DNA of 64,000 bases from Methylobacterium durans (lineage in GTDB: Bacteria; Pseudomonadota; Alphaproteobacteria; Rhizobiales; Beijerinckiaceae). The stretch lies in contig NZ_CP029550.1 of assembly GCF_003173715.1 (NCBI RefSeq), positions 2,728,001 to 2,792,000 on the forward strand, given 5' to 3'. The translations under genes and the position numbers were made by a program. The notes below the pieces were generated by a model, which saw only the letters and a list, made by a program, of their open reading frames with translations, was not told the DNA's origin and did no database searches. Shown piece after piece: positions 19,053 to 27,056 of the stretch; position 1 is the first letter of the stretch, and each line of letters starts with the position of its first letter.

Positions 19053-19356
19053 TTGCCGGACATCCTGCTGCCAGACACCTTCAAGCGCTGGCTGACGGGC
19101 TTGCGCGACCAGCGCGCGAAGGCGCGGATCACGGCCCGCATCCGTGCGGCGACGCTCGGCCATTTCGGCGATGTCCAGCCGGTCGGCGAGGGCCTCTTCG
19201 AGATGCGCATCCACACGGGCCGGGATACCGGCTCGACGTCGCGCGTCGCGGCGAGGCTCCTACCTGCTGCTCGTCGGCGGCGACAAATCCAGCCCGTCCC
19301 GCGAGATCCTCAAGGCCAAGGCGATGGCCGTCGATCTCGATCGGAGCTTCCCATGA
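19053..19356 (+). pseudogene. higB: RelE/HigB-family addiction-module toxin (two frameshifts as read)
   Basis: The frame pieces join to a RelE-superfamily killer protein of about 100 aa: PDTFKRWLTGLRDQRAKARITARI, then GLFEMRIHTGPGYRL, then RRGE, then YLLLVGGDKSS and AKAMAVDLDRSFP. One base is missing near 19218-19224 and another near 19254-19260, both in G/C-rich spots. As read the toxin is not made intact. TTG at 19053 is the most natural start. An ATG at 18981 would add 24 residues and cross the palindromic operator. The stop overlaps the antitoxin start (ATGA). Confidence 0.75.
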
Positions 19357-19649
19357 CATCGACCCCAGCGCGCTTCACCCCGTTCGACGCGTCCGAGTTC
19401 CTCGACAGCGAGGAGAGCATCGCGGAATACCTCGCGGCGGCTCTCGAGGATCCCGACCCGGATCTGTTCGTCGCGGCCCTCGGCGACGTCGCCAAGGCGC
19501 GCGGCATGACCCAGATCGCCCGCGAGGCCGGGCTCGGGCGCGAGAGCCTCTACAAGGCGCTGACGCCCGGCTCGAAGGTCCGCTACGAGACGGTGCGCAA
19601 GGTGATGGACGTGCTCGGCGTGCGGCTGACGGTCTCCCCGCAGGGCTGA
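19353..19649 (+). CDS. higA: HigA-like HTH addiction-module antitoxin
   Basis: 98 aa, intact. An HTH domain fills residues about 40-95 (VAALGDVAKARGMTQIAREAGLGRESLYKAL, VRYETVRKVMDVLGVRL), the form typical of the putative addiction-module antitoxin family (DNA-binding, C-terminal HTH). The N-terminus (FDASEFLDSEESIAEYLAAAL) is the toxin-binding part. It follows the RelE/HigB toxin with a 4-bp ATGA overlap. It runs tail-to-tail into the NlpC/P60 gene, overlapping its 3' end by about 67 bp. Confidence 0.88.
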   Translation: MTSTPARFTPFDASEFLDSEESIAEYLAAALEDPDPDLFVAALGDVAKARGMTQIAREAGLGRESLYKALTPGSKVRYETVRKVMDVLGVRLTVSPQG

Positions 19650-20097
19650 GTCTCGGCCGCCTCCGGGAACCGGAAGGCGTGGGCGAGGTGGCGGCGCCAC
19701 CAGCCGGTGAGGGCCACCTCCGCCACCGCCGCCCCGTCATGGGCGTGGATCATGGAGCCCATGCCCGTGGCGATGGCGCAGTGGCGGGCCGGCAGGTGGG
19801 CGCGGAAGGCGAAGAGCAGGACGTCGCCGGGGGCGGGCTCATAGCCTTCGCCGGCCGCCACCGGGACGAGGTGGCGGGCGGCGGCCTCCGCCAGCGGGTC
19901 GGTGCCGGGGACGGCCGATTCCGCCCAGGAAGCCGCGTAGGGCGGGGCCGCCTCGGGCTCGGGCCGAGGCAGTCGCGCCAGACGCCGCGCACGAGGCCGA
20001 GGCAGTCGCAGGCAACCCCCTTGAGGGAGGTCTGATGCCGGTAGGGCGTGCCGATCCAGCCCCGCGCGGCCTCGACCACGCTGTCCGCCAGATTCAT
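19583..20097 (-). pseudogene. NlpC/P60 family peptidase, GTA g14-like (frameshifted as read)
   Basis: Cell-wall peptidase carried in the GTA/phage tail. The first frame has ARGWIGTPYRHQTSLKG and then CDCLGLVRGVWRD, with the catalytic Cys in CDCLGL. The second frame has PAPGDVLLFAFR and ARHCAIATGMGSMIHAH with the catalytic His. One base is missing around 19963-19968, between RDCLG and PEPEAAPPYAAS. A strong Shine-Dalgarno (GGAGGAAG) precedes ATG 20097, 13 bp after the DUF2163 gene. The C-terminal about 25 residues overlap the antitoxin gene and look non-native. Confidence 0.85.
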
Positions 20098-20110
20098 GCG
20101 TCTTCCTCCC

Positions 20111-21009
20111 TCAGCCGGCGCGGAACAGGCTGCCGCCGTCGAGCACCGGGCCGCCGGCCCCGCCGGACGCCTGGCGCAGCACGAAATCGTTGCCCGGCAG
20201 GTGCGGGAAGCCGCGGAAATTCGCGGCGTTCCGGTAGCGCCCGGCGCAGGTCGCGAGGCGCTTGTCGCAGCCCGGAACCAGCGTGAAGGCGTCGCCCGGC
20301 GCGACGGCGCGGGCGGGGCCTCCCGCAGATCCAGGCGCACCCCGTCACGCCCCGCGACATGCGCCCGGATGTCGGCGGAGAGTCCCGCATTGGCGCCTCC
20401 CGTCCAGGCGAGGCGGCCGCCGGAAAAATGCGCCTGCGCGAAGCGGCCGGCGAGGCTCACCGCGAGGCTGCCCCGCTCCGGCTCGCCGAGCACGCGGCCG
20501 GTCGTCCGGACGGGGGCGAGGTCGACGGCACAGCGCGCGTCGCCGAGTTCGGCGTCGCAGGTGGCGCGGAAGCTGCGGCCGCGCTCGGCGTCGAGCCGCT
20601 CCATCAGGCTGCGGAGCTCGGCCACGAAGGCATCGCCCGCCCGGCGGATCTCGCCGAGGCTGCCGACATCGAGGAGGAGCCGCGCCTCCGGCTCCGCCCA
20701 GTCGACGAGCCAGGTCTCGACGCTGGCCCCGTCGTAGAGGCCGGCCGCGATGTCGGCCTCGGTGAGGCCGAGCGCGGTGAGCGCGCCCGCGACGTCCCCG
20801 CCCGAGACGGCGAAGCCAAGCTCGGCGCTGGCCTCCGCCGCCGCGAGGCCGGTGCGGGCGGCGTGGACGAGCCCGCCGAGGGTGAGGTCGCGGTCGTGGT
20901 CGGTGAAGCCGAGGCGCAGGCCGTCGCGGCGCGTCAGCGACCAGCAATGGCAGAGCGTGGTCGCGCCCGAGGCGAGGCGGGCCGCGAGCCCGGGGGGCAG
21001 GTCGCGCAT
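20111..21009 (-). pseudogene. DUF2163 / phage BR0599-type tail protein, GTA g13-like (frameshifted as read)
   Basis: Tail tip/baseplate protein. The N-terminus (GATTLCHCWSLTRRDGLRLGFTDHDRDL) is the DUF2163 hallmark; later come FVAELRSLMERLDAERGR and CDAELGDARC. One base is missing at about 20310-20313. The restored frame continues GDAFTLVPGCDKRL.TC..RY.N..NFRGFPHLPG and stops at 20111, giving about 300 aa, the normal length. It lies 12 bp downstream of the DUF2460 gene. Confidence 0.88.
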
Positions 21010-21021
21010 CGGAACCTCCGG

Positions 21022-21663
21022 TCAGGGCACGATCTCGACGAGGGGCACCTTCGGGATCTCGCCCGCCGTGAAGGCTTCGAGGTTGACCGTGAGGTCGTCG
21101 GTGTCGAAGCGGACGGGCACGTCGAACGCGAAGCCCGCGGTGACGAGGGCGCCGGAAGGGGGCGTGGCCCCGCTCGCGAAGGTGACGAGGCCGGTCGTGG
21201 CGTCGCAGGCGAACGTCGCCTGCGCCACCTCGATTCCGGCCACCGCCACCCGCACCGTCTCGGCGACGGGCTTGGCGATCGGGCGCCGATAGGGCAGGGG
21301 CCCGCCGCCGTAGGTCTTGGCCAGCGCGAAGACGCGGGTGGTCCCATCCCCGGTGCCGAGGGGCTGGTCGGTCGGTGCGATCGCCCGGCCCGGCGGTCCG
21401 GAGCGGAAATCGACCCGGTCGCGATAGCGGAAGCCGTAGAGCCGCCCGCGCCGCTCCTCGAAGAAGCTCACGACGGCGTGCAGCGCGTCGAGGGTGCGGA
21501 TGCCGAAGCCCGCGTCGTAGCGGCGCCGCGAATCCGCCCAGCGGCTGTTGCGGTGCTCCCGCCCCGAGGCCAGCGTCACGATCTCGGTGAGCCGGCTCGG
21601 GCCGCCGCTGCCGCGCAACGACACGTCGAGGGGAAAGCGCACCTCGTGGAAATCGGCTGGCAT
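21022..21663 (-). CDS. DUF2460 tail protein, GTA g12-like
   Basis: 213 aa, intact. Typical DUF2460 features: FHEVRFPLDVSLRGSGGP at the start, SRRRYDAGFGIRTLDALHAVVSFFEERRGRLYGFRYRDR, then GDGTTRVFALAKTYG and ending GEIPKVPLVEIVP. In GTA and related siphophage-like particles this protein belongs to the distal tail. It lies between the tape measure and DUF2163 genes, in canonical order. Confidence 0.92.
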   Translation of the reverse strand: MPADFHEVRFPLDVSLRGSGGPSRLTEIVTLASGREHRNSRWADSRRRYDAGFGIRTLDALHAVVSFFEERRGRLYGFRYRDRVDFRSGPPGRAIAPTDQPLGTGDGTTRVFALAKTYGGGPLPYRRPIAKPVAETVRVAVAGIEVAQATFACDATTGLVTFASGATPPSGALVTAGFAFDVPVRFDTDDLTVNLEAFTAGEIPKVPLVEIVP

Positions 21664-21706
21664 CGGGAGCTCCGGTTGGCGGCGTGAGCCCCGGGCGGCG
21701 GGGCGG

Positions 21707-22285
21707 TCACAGCGCGCGGCGCCCGCGGGCGACGGCGCGGGCGAGCTGGGCGGCGACCTGCGCCTCGGAGCGCCGGAAGGCCGCCACGTCGGGGGTCGCG
21801 ATGTGGACGGTGATCGAGACGGGGCGCCGGTCCGCCCCGGCCGCGACGCCGAGGCGCCCGTCGCTGCCGCGCCTCAGCGGCAGGATCGCTTCAGGCCCCG
21901 CCTCGCCCATCAGGCCGGTGCCGTCGCGCATCGGGAAATAGGTGGGCGCGGCCACGACACCGCCGGCCGCGAAGGGCCGCACCCGGCCCGCGGCGATGAC
22001 GCCGCCGCGGGCGAAGGCCGCCTCGCCGCCGAGGGAGGGCGTGCCGAGGAGCCCGTTCACGAGGCTGGTGATGCCCTGCTTGACCGGGTTCAGCGCCGCC
22101 TTGACGGCGAGGCCGGCGAGCTTCGAGGCGAGTGAACCGAGCAGGCTGTCGAGCTGGCGCCCCGTCCCGAGATTGCGGGCGAGCGCGGTCGAGAGGCTCT
22201 GCCCGAATTTCTGGGCGAGCCGGTCGAGGGTGTCGAGCTGCTTCACGCGGGCCGCGTTGGCGCGGTCGAGGTCGGTCTCGGTCAT
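21707..22285 (-). CDS. Short phage tail tape-measure protein, GTA g11-like
   Basis: 192 aa. The N-terminal helix (DRANAARVKQLDTLDRLAQKFGQ) is followed by an Ala/Gly-rich hydrophobic part (LASKLAGLAVKAALNPVKQG) and the tape-measure signature MGEAGPEAILPLRRGSDGRLGV. The very short length predicts a tail of only a few tens of nanometres, as in R. capsulatus GTA, if the usual length-to-tail relation holds. The start at 22285 avoids the palindromic repeat upstream. Confidence 0.85.
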   Translation of the reverse strand: MTETDLDRANAARVKQLDTLDRLAQKFGQSLSTALARNLGTGRQLDSLLGSLASKLAGLAVKAALNPVKQGITSLVNGLLGTPSLGGEAAFARGGVIAAGRVRPFAAGGVVAAPTYFPMRDGTGLMGEAGPEAILPLRRGSDGRLGVAAGADRRPVSITVHIATPDVAAFRRSEAQVAAQLARAVARGRRAL

Positions 22286-22336
22286 GGGGGCTCCGTCGTG
22301 AGCGCGGCCTGCGTCCTTGGATGATCGAGCGCGGGT

Positions 22337-22450
22337 CCCCTCTCCCGTCCGGGAGAGGGACAGGGTGAGGGGTGCGACCTGTCCGGAATGACCTGATCCC
22401 TCACCCGGTGCGCCGACGCGCACGCGACCTCTCCCGAACGGGAGAGGTGA
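22337..22450. repeat. Dispersed double-hairpin repeat, copy A
   Basis: Contains CCTCTCCCGTCCGGGAGAGG, then GGGTGAGGGGTGCGACC, then CCTCACCCGGTGCGCCGACG, and ends CCTCTCCCGAACGGGAGAGG. The two outer hairpins frame an inner pairing between GGGTGAGGG and CCTCACCC. The same architecture recurs at 31757-31871, with partial copies at 30520-30541 and 59712-59850. It lies between the tape-measure and chaperone genes. Confidence 0.8.
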
Positions 22451-22474
22451 GGCGGCGCCGGGACGCGGACTGCC

Positions 22475-22693
22475 TCACGCCCCGTCCGGAAACGCCTCCA
22501 AGAGGCGCGCGAGGTCGGCGCGGCCCGCCGCCTCGGGCCGGCGCGCGGCGCCGGCCGCCAGCGCCAGCTCCCGCGGCGTGGCGGCCCAGACGTCCTGCGG
22601 GCGCCAGCGCAGGGCGTGGAGCCCGAGCGTCAGCGCGGAATCCCACGGAAAGGCGGGGATGTCTCCCGGCTCTCGGCCTCCCGTGGCGGGCAA
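22475..22693 (-). CDS. GTA tail-assembly chaperone, g10.1-like (rcc01693-type)
   Basis: 72 aa. The core FPWDSALTLGLHALRWRPQDVWAATPRELALAAG matches the small rcc01693-type proteins that follow gp10 in GTA clusters. It overlaps the upstream g10-like gene by 64 bp in another frame, reminiscent of tail-chaperone gene pairs. The start is uncertain; the first 12 residues come from the tandem repeat region at about 22690-22735. Confidence 0.8.
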   Translation of the reverse strand: MPATGGREPGDIPAFPWDSALTLGLHALRWRPQDVWAATPRELALAAGAARRPEAAGRADLARLLEAFPDGA

Positions 22694-23049
22694 GGGTCCG
22701 GCGAGGGGTCCGGCGAGGGGTCCGGTGCGGGCTCCCCGAAGGCGGCGGCGAGGGCCTCGCCGAGCGCGCCGGTGACCGCCTCGATGCCGCCCGCCAGCGG
22801 CAGCCTGGCGACGCCCGCATCGTCGATGTCGTGGCCGCCCCCGCGCAGCGCCGCGCCGAGGAGCGCGATCAGGTCGCGGGCGGCGAGGCGCCCGCCCGCG
22901 AAGCGCTCGGCGAGGCCCGCGAGGTCGGGTGCGCCGAGCGCCGTCTCCAGTTCGGCGAGCGCCCCGAGGGTGAGGCAGAGGGTGAGGCGCTCGCCACCGA
23001 GGTCGAGGGGCACCTCGCCGCGGCGGCGGTTGGCCATCCGGTTGCCCAT
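22630..23049 (-). CDS. Gene transfer agent family protein, g10-like tail assembly chaperone
   Basis: 139 aa. GEVPLDLGGERLTLCLTLGALAELETALGAPDLAGLAERF and AARDLIALLGAALRGGGHDI are the GTA gp10 (DUF3356-type) core. The C-terminus holds a Pro-Asp-Ser repeat encoded by a 12-bp tandem repeat (22690-22735). That repeat also forms the start of the next, overlapping gene. It lies directly after the major tail gene (2-bp gap). Confidence 0.85.
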   Translation of the reverse strand: MGNRMANRRRGEVPLDLGGERLTLCLTLGALAELETALGAPDLAGLAERFAGGRLAARDLIALLGAALRGGGHDIDDAGVARLPLAGGIEAVTGALGEALAAAFGEPAPDPSPDPSPDPCPPREAESRETSPPFRGIPR

Positions 23050-23051
23050 GC

Positions 23052-23462
23052 TCAGATCGCCGTGAAGCCGAGGGCGCCGGCCGATTCCAGCGCCATGTCG
23101 AAGGTCACCTCGCCCGCGTGGTCGCCGCGATACTCCAGCGCCGCGACTTGGAAGGGCCCTTCCAGGATGCCGAAGGAGGGCACCACGACCTGGAAGGTCT
23201 CGATCAGACCGTCGAAGAAGATCTGGCGCAGGCGCAGGTCCGAGGCCTCGTCGCGGAACACGCCCGCGCCCGAAATCGCGGCGCGGCGCACGCCCGCCCC
23301 GGCGAGCAATTCCCGCCAGCGCCCGGCCGAATCCGCGTTCGTGACGTCGACGGCCTCCGCGTTGAAGGCGATCTGGCGGGCGCGCAGGCCCGCCACGGCG
23401 ACGAAGCCGCCGCTGCCGTTGCCGGCCTTGATGAGGAGGTCCTTGCCTTTCTGGGCGGTCAT
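23052..23462 (-). CDS. Major tail protein, TP901-1 family, GTA g9-like
   Basis: 136 aa, intact. Opens MTAQKGKDLLIKAG, has VAGLRARQIAFNAEAVDVTNADSAGRWRELL and ends in the strand-rich FQVAALEYRGDHAGEVTFDMALESAGALGF. These are the features of the phage major tail protein TP901-1 family that forms the tail tube. It is in canonical order between the tail terminator and gp10. Confidence 0.92.
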   Translation of the reverse strand: MTAQKGKDLLIKAGNGSGGFVAVAGLRARQIAFNAEAVDVTNADSAGRWRELLAGAGVRRAAISGAGVFRDEASDLRLRQIFFDGLIETFQVVVPSFGILEGPFQVAALEYRGDHAGEVTFDMALESAGALGFTAI

Positions 23463-23484
23463 CGGGGGCTCCAGTCGCGCGGGG

Positions 23485-23898
23485 TCAGGCCGTCTCGGTG
23501 ACGGCCTCGAGGGTGAGGGTGCAGCGCGCCTCGCCGCTCGCCTCGTCGCGCGTGGCCCTCAGCGCCGCGACCCGGCAGGTCACGAGGGCGTGGCCCGCGG
23601 GGGCGAGGCCGCCCTCGCTCAAGAGCGCGGCGATGCGCGCGGCGGCGTCGAGGCCGGTGCGGGCGGAGCCGGGCTTGGCGAAGACGACGAGGGCGTGGCT
23701 GTGGGCGTGGCGCGCCGCCCCGTCGACGGAGGCGTCGCGGATCTCGGCATCGCCGAACATCGCGTAGACGGGCGCGGCGCCCCGCGGCGGCTCGTCGTGG
23801 AGGCGCAGGCGCCCGCCCATCAGGCCGATGAGCGTCGCGTCGGTGGAGAGCCGCGCCAGGATCGCCGCCCTGAGGGCGAGGAGGGGGCTCGCGCTCAC
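23485..23898 (-). CDS. DUF3168 tail terminator/completion protein, GTA g8-like
   Basis: 137 aa from a GTG start that overlaps the upstream stop (GTGA). SPLLALRAAILARLSTDATLIGLMGG, HDEPPRGAAPVYAMFG and CRVAALRATRDEASGEARCTLTLEAVTE are typical DUF3168. It caps the tail tube at the head-proximal end. Translational coupling with the g7-like gene is likely. Confidence 0.88.
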   Translation of the reverse strand: MSASPLLALRAAILARLSTDATLIGLMGGRLRLHDEPPRGAAPVYAMFGDAEIRDASVDGAARHAHSHALVVFAKPGSARTGLDAAARIAALLSEGGLAPAGHALVTCRVAALRATRDEASGEARCTLTLEAVTETA

Positions 23899-24251
23899 GG
23901 CGTCTCCTCCGGAACCTCCTCGACGCGGCAGACGAGGTCGCGGCCCGGCGGCCCGGCGGGCGCGAGGCTGCGGATCACGAAGCGGCGCGGGCCGGCGGAG
24001 AGCCGCATCGCGGGGGCGAGGCCGCTCCGCGCCCGCAGGATGATGCGGTGGGTGGCGACCGCGTCGGCGCGCCCGCCCCGCAGGCGCGTGCGCTCCGCCT
24101 CGGCCACGGGCTCGATCGACCCCCACAGGACCGGGCCTGGGACGAAGCGGCGGAGCATTCCGCCGAATCCATCCGGATCCTCCACCACGCGTTCGAGCAC
24201 GAAACGGCGGCGCCGCGCCCCGAGGGCGGGCCGCGGGGAGGAGCGCATCAT
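23895..24251 (-). CDS. Phage head closure/head-tail adaptor, GTA g7-like
   Basis: 118 aa. The frame RRFVLERVVEDPDGFGGMLRRFVPGPVLWGSIEP followed by THRIILRARSGLAPAMRL and RRFVIRSL is the head-tail adaptor (SPP1 gp16-like) pattern. It is the short stopper between connector (g6-like) and tail terminator (g8-like). Spacing to g6 is 15 bp. Confidence 0.87.
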   Translation of the reverse strand: MMRSSPRPALGARRRRFVLERVVEDPDGFGGMLRRFVPGPVLWGSIEPVAEAERTRLRGGRADAVATHRIILRARSGLAPAMRLSAGPRRFVIRSLAPAGPPGRDLVCRVEEVPEETP

Positions 24252-24266
24252 GGCGGGATCTCGCGG

Positions 24267-24848
24267 TCAGAGGGTCAGGCGGCGGAAGGGCGCGGCGAGG
24301 GCGGCGACGTCCGGCGGCAGGCCGGCGGCCGGCTCGTCCCCGCGATGCTCGAACCAGAGCGCCGCGAGGCGGCGGATCGCGAGCAGGATCGGCGGCGGCA
24401 CCGGCGGCCCGACCCCGCCGTGGCCGGCCTGAAGCTCGATCGCGAGGGTCCGGCCCATGAGCGGCGGCGGAATGCCCTCGACGAGGAGGGCCGGCGCCTC
24501 GGCGAGGTCCGGCCCGAGGCGAAGGAGCCCGACCGGCAGCGCCGTCGCGGTGCCGTCGCGGGCGATCAGGCTCGCGGCCTGAAGCTCGACGACGGGGCCG
24601 AGCGGCAGCGGCAGCGTTCCGGCCGCCGGCCAGGCTGAGACGGCGAGGCGGAAGCGGCCCGGCACGAGGACGCGCCGGGTCTCCGCCTCGATCCGCGCGC
24701 GGGCGGCCGTCACGAGGGCGGCGACGAGCCCGTCCTCAGCCGTGTCGTCGGCATCGAGGCGCAAGTCGAGCCGCATCTCGGCGAGGCTCACTGGCTCGAC
24801 GGCGGGGCCGTCGAGCCGTATCGGAGGCGTCGGGAGGACAGGGCTCAT
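24267..24848 (-). CDS. Head-tail connector protein, GTA g6-like
   Basis: 193 aa from ATG 24848. PPIRLDGPAVEPVSLAEMRLDLRLD, AARARIEAETRRVLVPGRFRLAVSAWP and ILLAIRRLAALWFEHRGDEPA are typical of the phiE125 gp8/HK97 gp6-like connector family. Its start codon overlaps on the other strand with the ATG of the trypsin gene at 24847 (shared CATG), so there is no intergenic space. An ATG at 24857 is a possible alternative. Confidence 0.88.
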   Translation of the reverse strand: MSPVLPTPPIRLDGPAVEPVSLAEMRLDLRLDADDTAEDGLVAALVTAARARIEAETRRVLVPGRFRLAVSAWPAAGTLPLPLGPVVELQAASLIARDGTATALPVGLLRLGPDLAEAPALLVEGIPPPLMGRTLAIELQAGHGGVGPPVPPPILLAIRRLAALWFEHRGDEPAAGLPPDVAALAAPFRRLTL

Positions 24849-25638
24849 GGATTCCATCTCCGGCCGGGCGCGGCCGATCGGGCGGCGCGCGGGGGGCTTG
24901 CGTGTCGGGGCTCGCCTCGGCGGGTTCGCAGTCGCGCTCGCCCTCGGGTCGCTCGCCGGGCCGGCGGGGGCGGTGGTCGGGGGCCGCGAGGCGCCCGAGG
25001 CGGCCTCCGGCAGCGTCATGGTCCTGTCCTCGGACGGGGGCGTCTGCAGCGCCGTGGTGCTCGCCCCCGACACGGTCCTGACGGCGGCCCATTGCGCGGC
25101 CGGCCGGGCCGAGCACCGGGTGCATTACCGGGAGGGCGCGGAGCCGGTCCTGGTCGAGCTCGCGGGCCGGGCGCTGCATCCGGGCTACGATGCCGGCGCC
25201 ATCGCCGGGCGCCGCCGCTCGATCGACCTCGCGCTCCTGCGCACGGCGACCCCGCTGCCCGCCCGCTTCGCGCCCGCCCGCCTCGCCGCGGACGGGCCGC
25301 GGGCCGGCGAGAGCCTCGTCCTGTCGGGCTACGGCGTCGCGCGCCCCGGCGCGGCGCGCACGACGGGCACCTTCCGCAGCGCGAGCCTGCCCGTGGTCGA
25401 GCCCTACGGCCCGAGCCGTATCCTGGTCTGGCTGAAGCCCGCCGCCGGCCCGTCCGGCGCCTGCCAGGGCGATTCCGGCGGGCCGATCGCGCGCGGGGAC
25501 GGCGCGGTCGTCGCGGTCACGGCCTGGGTCGGGGGCGGGCCCTGCGGCGCGATCTCGCAGGGCGTTCTCGTCGGCCCGCAGCGGGACTGGCTCGACCGCA
25601 CCCTGCAGGGCTGGGGGCGCAGGGCGGTCTGGGAGTGA
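24847..25638 (+). CDS. Secreted trypsin-like serine protease (S1)
   Basis: 263 aa with a twin-Arg/Gly-rich N-terminus and hydrophobic signal core (GGFAVALALGSLAGPAGA), then VVGGREA as a mature S1 N-terminus. The catalytic triad is complete: His in LTAAHC, Asp in SIDLALL, Ser in GDSGGP; Cys residues fit two disulfides. It is probably exported. It is the first of three trypsin-fold proteases between the GTA connector and capsid genes, on the opposite strand to the GTA genes. Confidence 0.88.
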   Translation: MDSISGRARPIGRRAGGLRVGARLGGFAVALALGSLAGPAGAVVGGREAPEAASGSVMVLSSDGGVCSAVVLAPDTVLTAAHCAAGRAEHRVHYREGAEPVLVELAGRALHPGYDAGAIAGRRRSIDLALLRTATPLPARFAPARLAADGPRAGESLVLSGYGVARPGAARTTGTFRSASLPVVEPYGPSRILVWLKPAAGPSGACQGDSGGPIARGDGAVVAVTAWVGGGPCGAISQGVLVGPQRDWLDRTLQGWGRRAVWE

Positions 25639-25883
25639 GAGGGCGAAGGACCCGCGCTCGCGCGTCCCATGGCCTCGCGCGAGGTTCTCACCGAAGTTCT
25701 CACTCAGTGCCGCAATGCGTCTCAGCACTCCACCCTGTGGAGCATCCGCGTGCCGGCCCGACCGCTCCGTGATGCGGCCGGAGGGAACCGGAGCTTGGCC
25801 GGCCCATTGCCTTACGCTACGCTCCGTTCGACTGCCTCGAACGACTGCCCCGACTTGGACCCGGCTTGCGCGAGAGAGACACG

Positions 25884-26753
25884 ATGTTCGCGATCCCCTT
25901 CCGCAAGGCCGTCCTCGGCGCCGCGCTGGCGCTGAGCCCCCTCGGGGCGTTGCCGGCGCAGGCCGTGATCCAGGGCGAGGTCTCGCGGGACCCGAACGGG
26001 CTGCGCGCCTCGGTGGTGCGGATCGAGAGCACGCAGGGCGAGATCTGCTCGGGAACCCTGATCGCGCCCGACCTCGTGCTGACCGCCGCCCATTGCGTGA
26101 TGCACCGGGCCGGCTACAGCGTCGTCGTCGTCGACCGCAATTTCCGTCAGCGCCGCATCTCCGCCCTGGCGGCCTCGATGCACCCGGATTTCGTGCCCGG
26201 CACGACGCCGGAGGACCAGCCCGGCGTCGACCTCGCCATGATCAAGCTGGCGCAGCCGCTGGGGCCGGACTTCCAGCCCCTCGACCCGCGCGGCGCCGGC
26301 TCGATCGCCAAGGGCGACGCGGTCGACATCGCGGGGTTCGGCGTGGTGGCGGAGAACCGCCGCAACACCGCGCGCACGCTCCGCCAGGCGCATCTCGTCT
26401 CGATCGGCTCGCTGCAGGTCGCCAACCGCGTCACGGTGGTGACGGACCGGCGGCGCTTCGCCGAGACGGTGGGGGCGGGCGCCTGCCTCGGCGATTCCGG
26501 CGGCCCGATCCTGCGGGGCGGCCCCGGCGGCTACCAGTTCGTCGGCGTGGTGAGCTGGTCGAGCGGCGCCATGCAGCAGAACACCCGCCACCGCACCGCC
26601 TGCGGCGGCTTCACGGCCGTGACGCCCCTCGGCGAGCACGCGAGCTGGATCAGCGCCCGCGCCTCCGAACTCTCCCAGGTGCAGGCGGGCGAGGCGGCCG
26701 CCCGGGCCCCCGCCCGCACCGACTGGATGGCCCGGCCCGGCCGGCGGCGGTAG
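25884..26753 (+). CDS. Secreted trypsin-like serine protease (S1), paralogue
   Basis: 289 aa from the second ATG (25884), preceded by a purine-rich site (GAGAGAGACACG). The upstream ATG 25866 is possible. The signal peptide is KAVLGAALALSPLGALPAQA. Triad: His in LTAAHCVM, Asp in GVDLAMIKL, Ser in GDSGGPIL. It ends in an Arg/Ala-rich tail. It is related to the protease at 24847 but clearly diverged. The 245-bp spacer between them contains only a short direct repeat (GTTCTCAC twice at 25684-25702). Confidence 0.87.
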   Translation: MFAIPFRKAVLGAALALSPLGALPAQAVIQGEVSRDPNGLRASVVRIESTQGEICSGTLIAPDLVLTAAHCVMHRAGYSVVVVDRNFRQRRISALAASMHPDFVPGTTPEDQPGVDLAMIKLAQPLGPDFQPLDPRGAGSIAKGDAVDIAGFGVVAENRRNTARTLRQAHLVSIGSLQVANRVTVVTDRRRFAETVGAGACLGDSGGPILRGGPGGYQFVGVVSWSSGAMQQNTRHRTACGGFTAVTPLGEHASWISARASELSQVQAGEAAARAPARTDWMARPGRRR

Positions 26754-26798
26754 CGCGCCCGGAGCGGCTCGGCGCCCGGGTGGCCCGCCCGGGTGGCC

Positions 26799-27053
26799 TC
26801 AGAGCGCTTCCGCGAGCCCGACGATCTCGACATCGACCTCGAAATCACGGAACCGGCGGGGCAACTCCTGGGCCGCCGCTTGCGTGTGGACCATGACCTT
26901 CACGGCCCAGGCGTTGCCGCTTCTGCTGAGGCCGATCCCGACCGCGCGGTCGTCGCGCCCGCTCGCATATCGGGAGACGAAGGCGTCCTTGGCCGCCAAA
27001 GCCGCTGACTTCGAAGCCCGCAAATGCTCGCGCTGGTCAACCATGCTCAGCAT
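26799..27053 (-). CDS. Small partner protein of the Nal1-like protease
   Basis: 84 aa (or 81 from the ATG at 27044). It has a Lys/Ala-rich helix (REHLRASKSAALAAKDAFVSRYASG) and a small beta domain (DRAVGIGLSRSGNAWAVKVMVH, FEVDVEIVGLAEAL). I know similar short proteins as companions of bacterial trypsin-like (Nal1-type) proteases, but the match is from memory and only moderately certain. It starts 3 bp after the stop of the protease at 27057, so it is almost certainly co-translated with it. Confidence 0.65.
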   Translation of the reverse strand: MLSMVDQREHLRASKSAALAAKDAFVSRYASGRDDRAVGIGLSRSGNAWAVKVMVHTQAAAQELPRRFRDFEVDVEIVGLAEAL

Positions 27054-27056
27054 CCC

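Noticed and set aside
22690..22735. 12-bp tandem repeat as a possible CRISPR or regulatory array
   Set aside because: Only about three units, within coding sequence for a Pro-Asp-Ser stretch, with no spacers.
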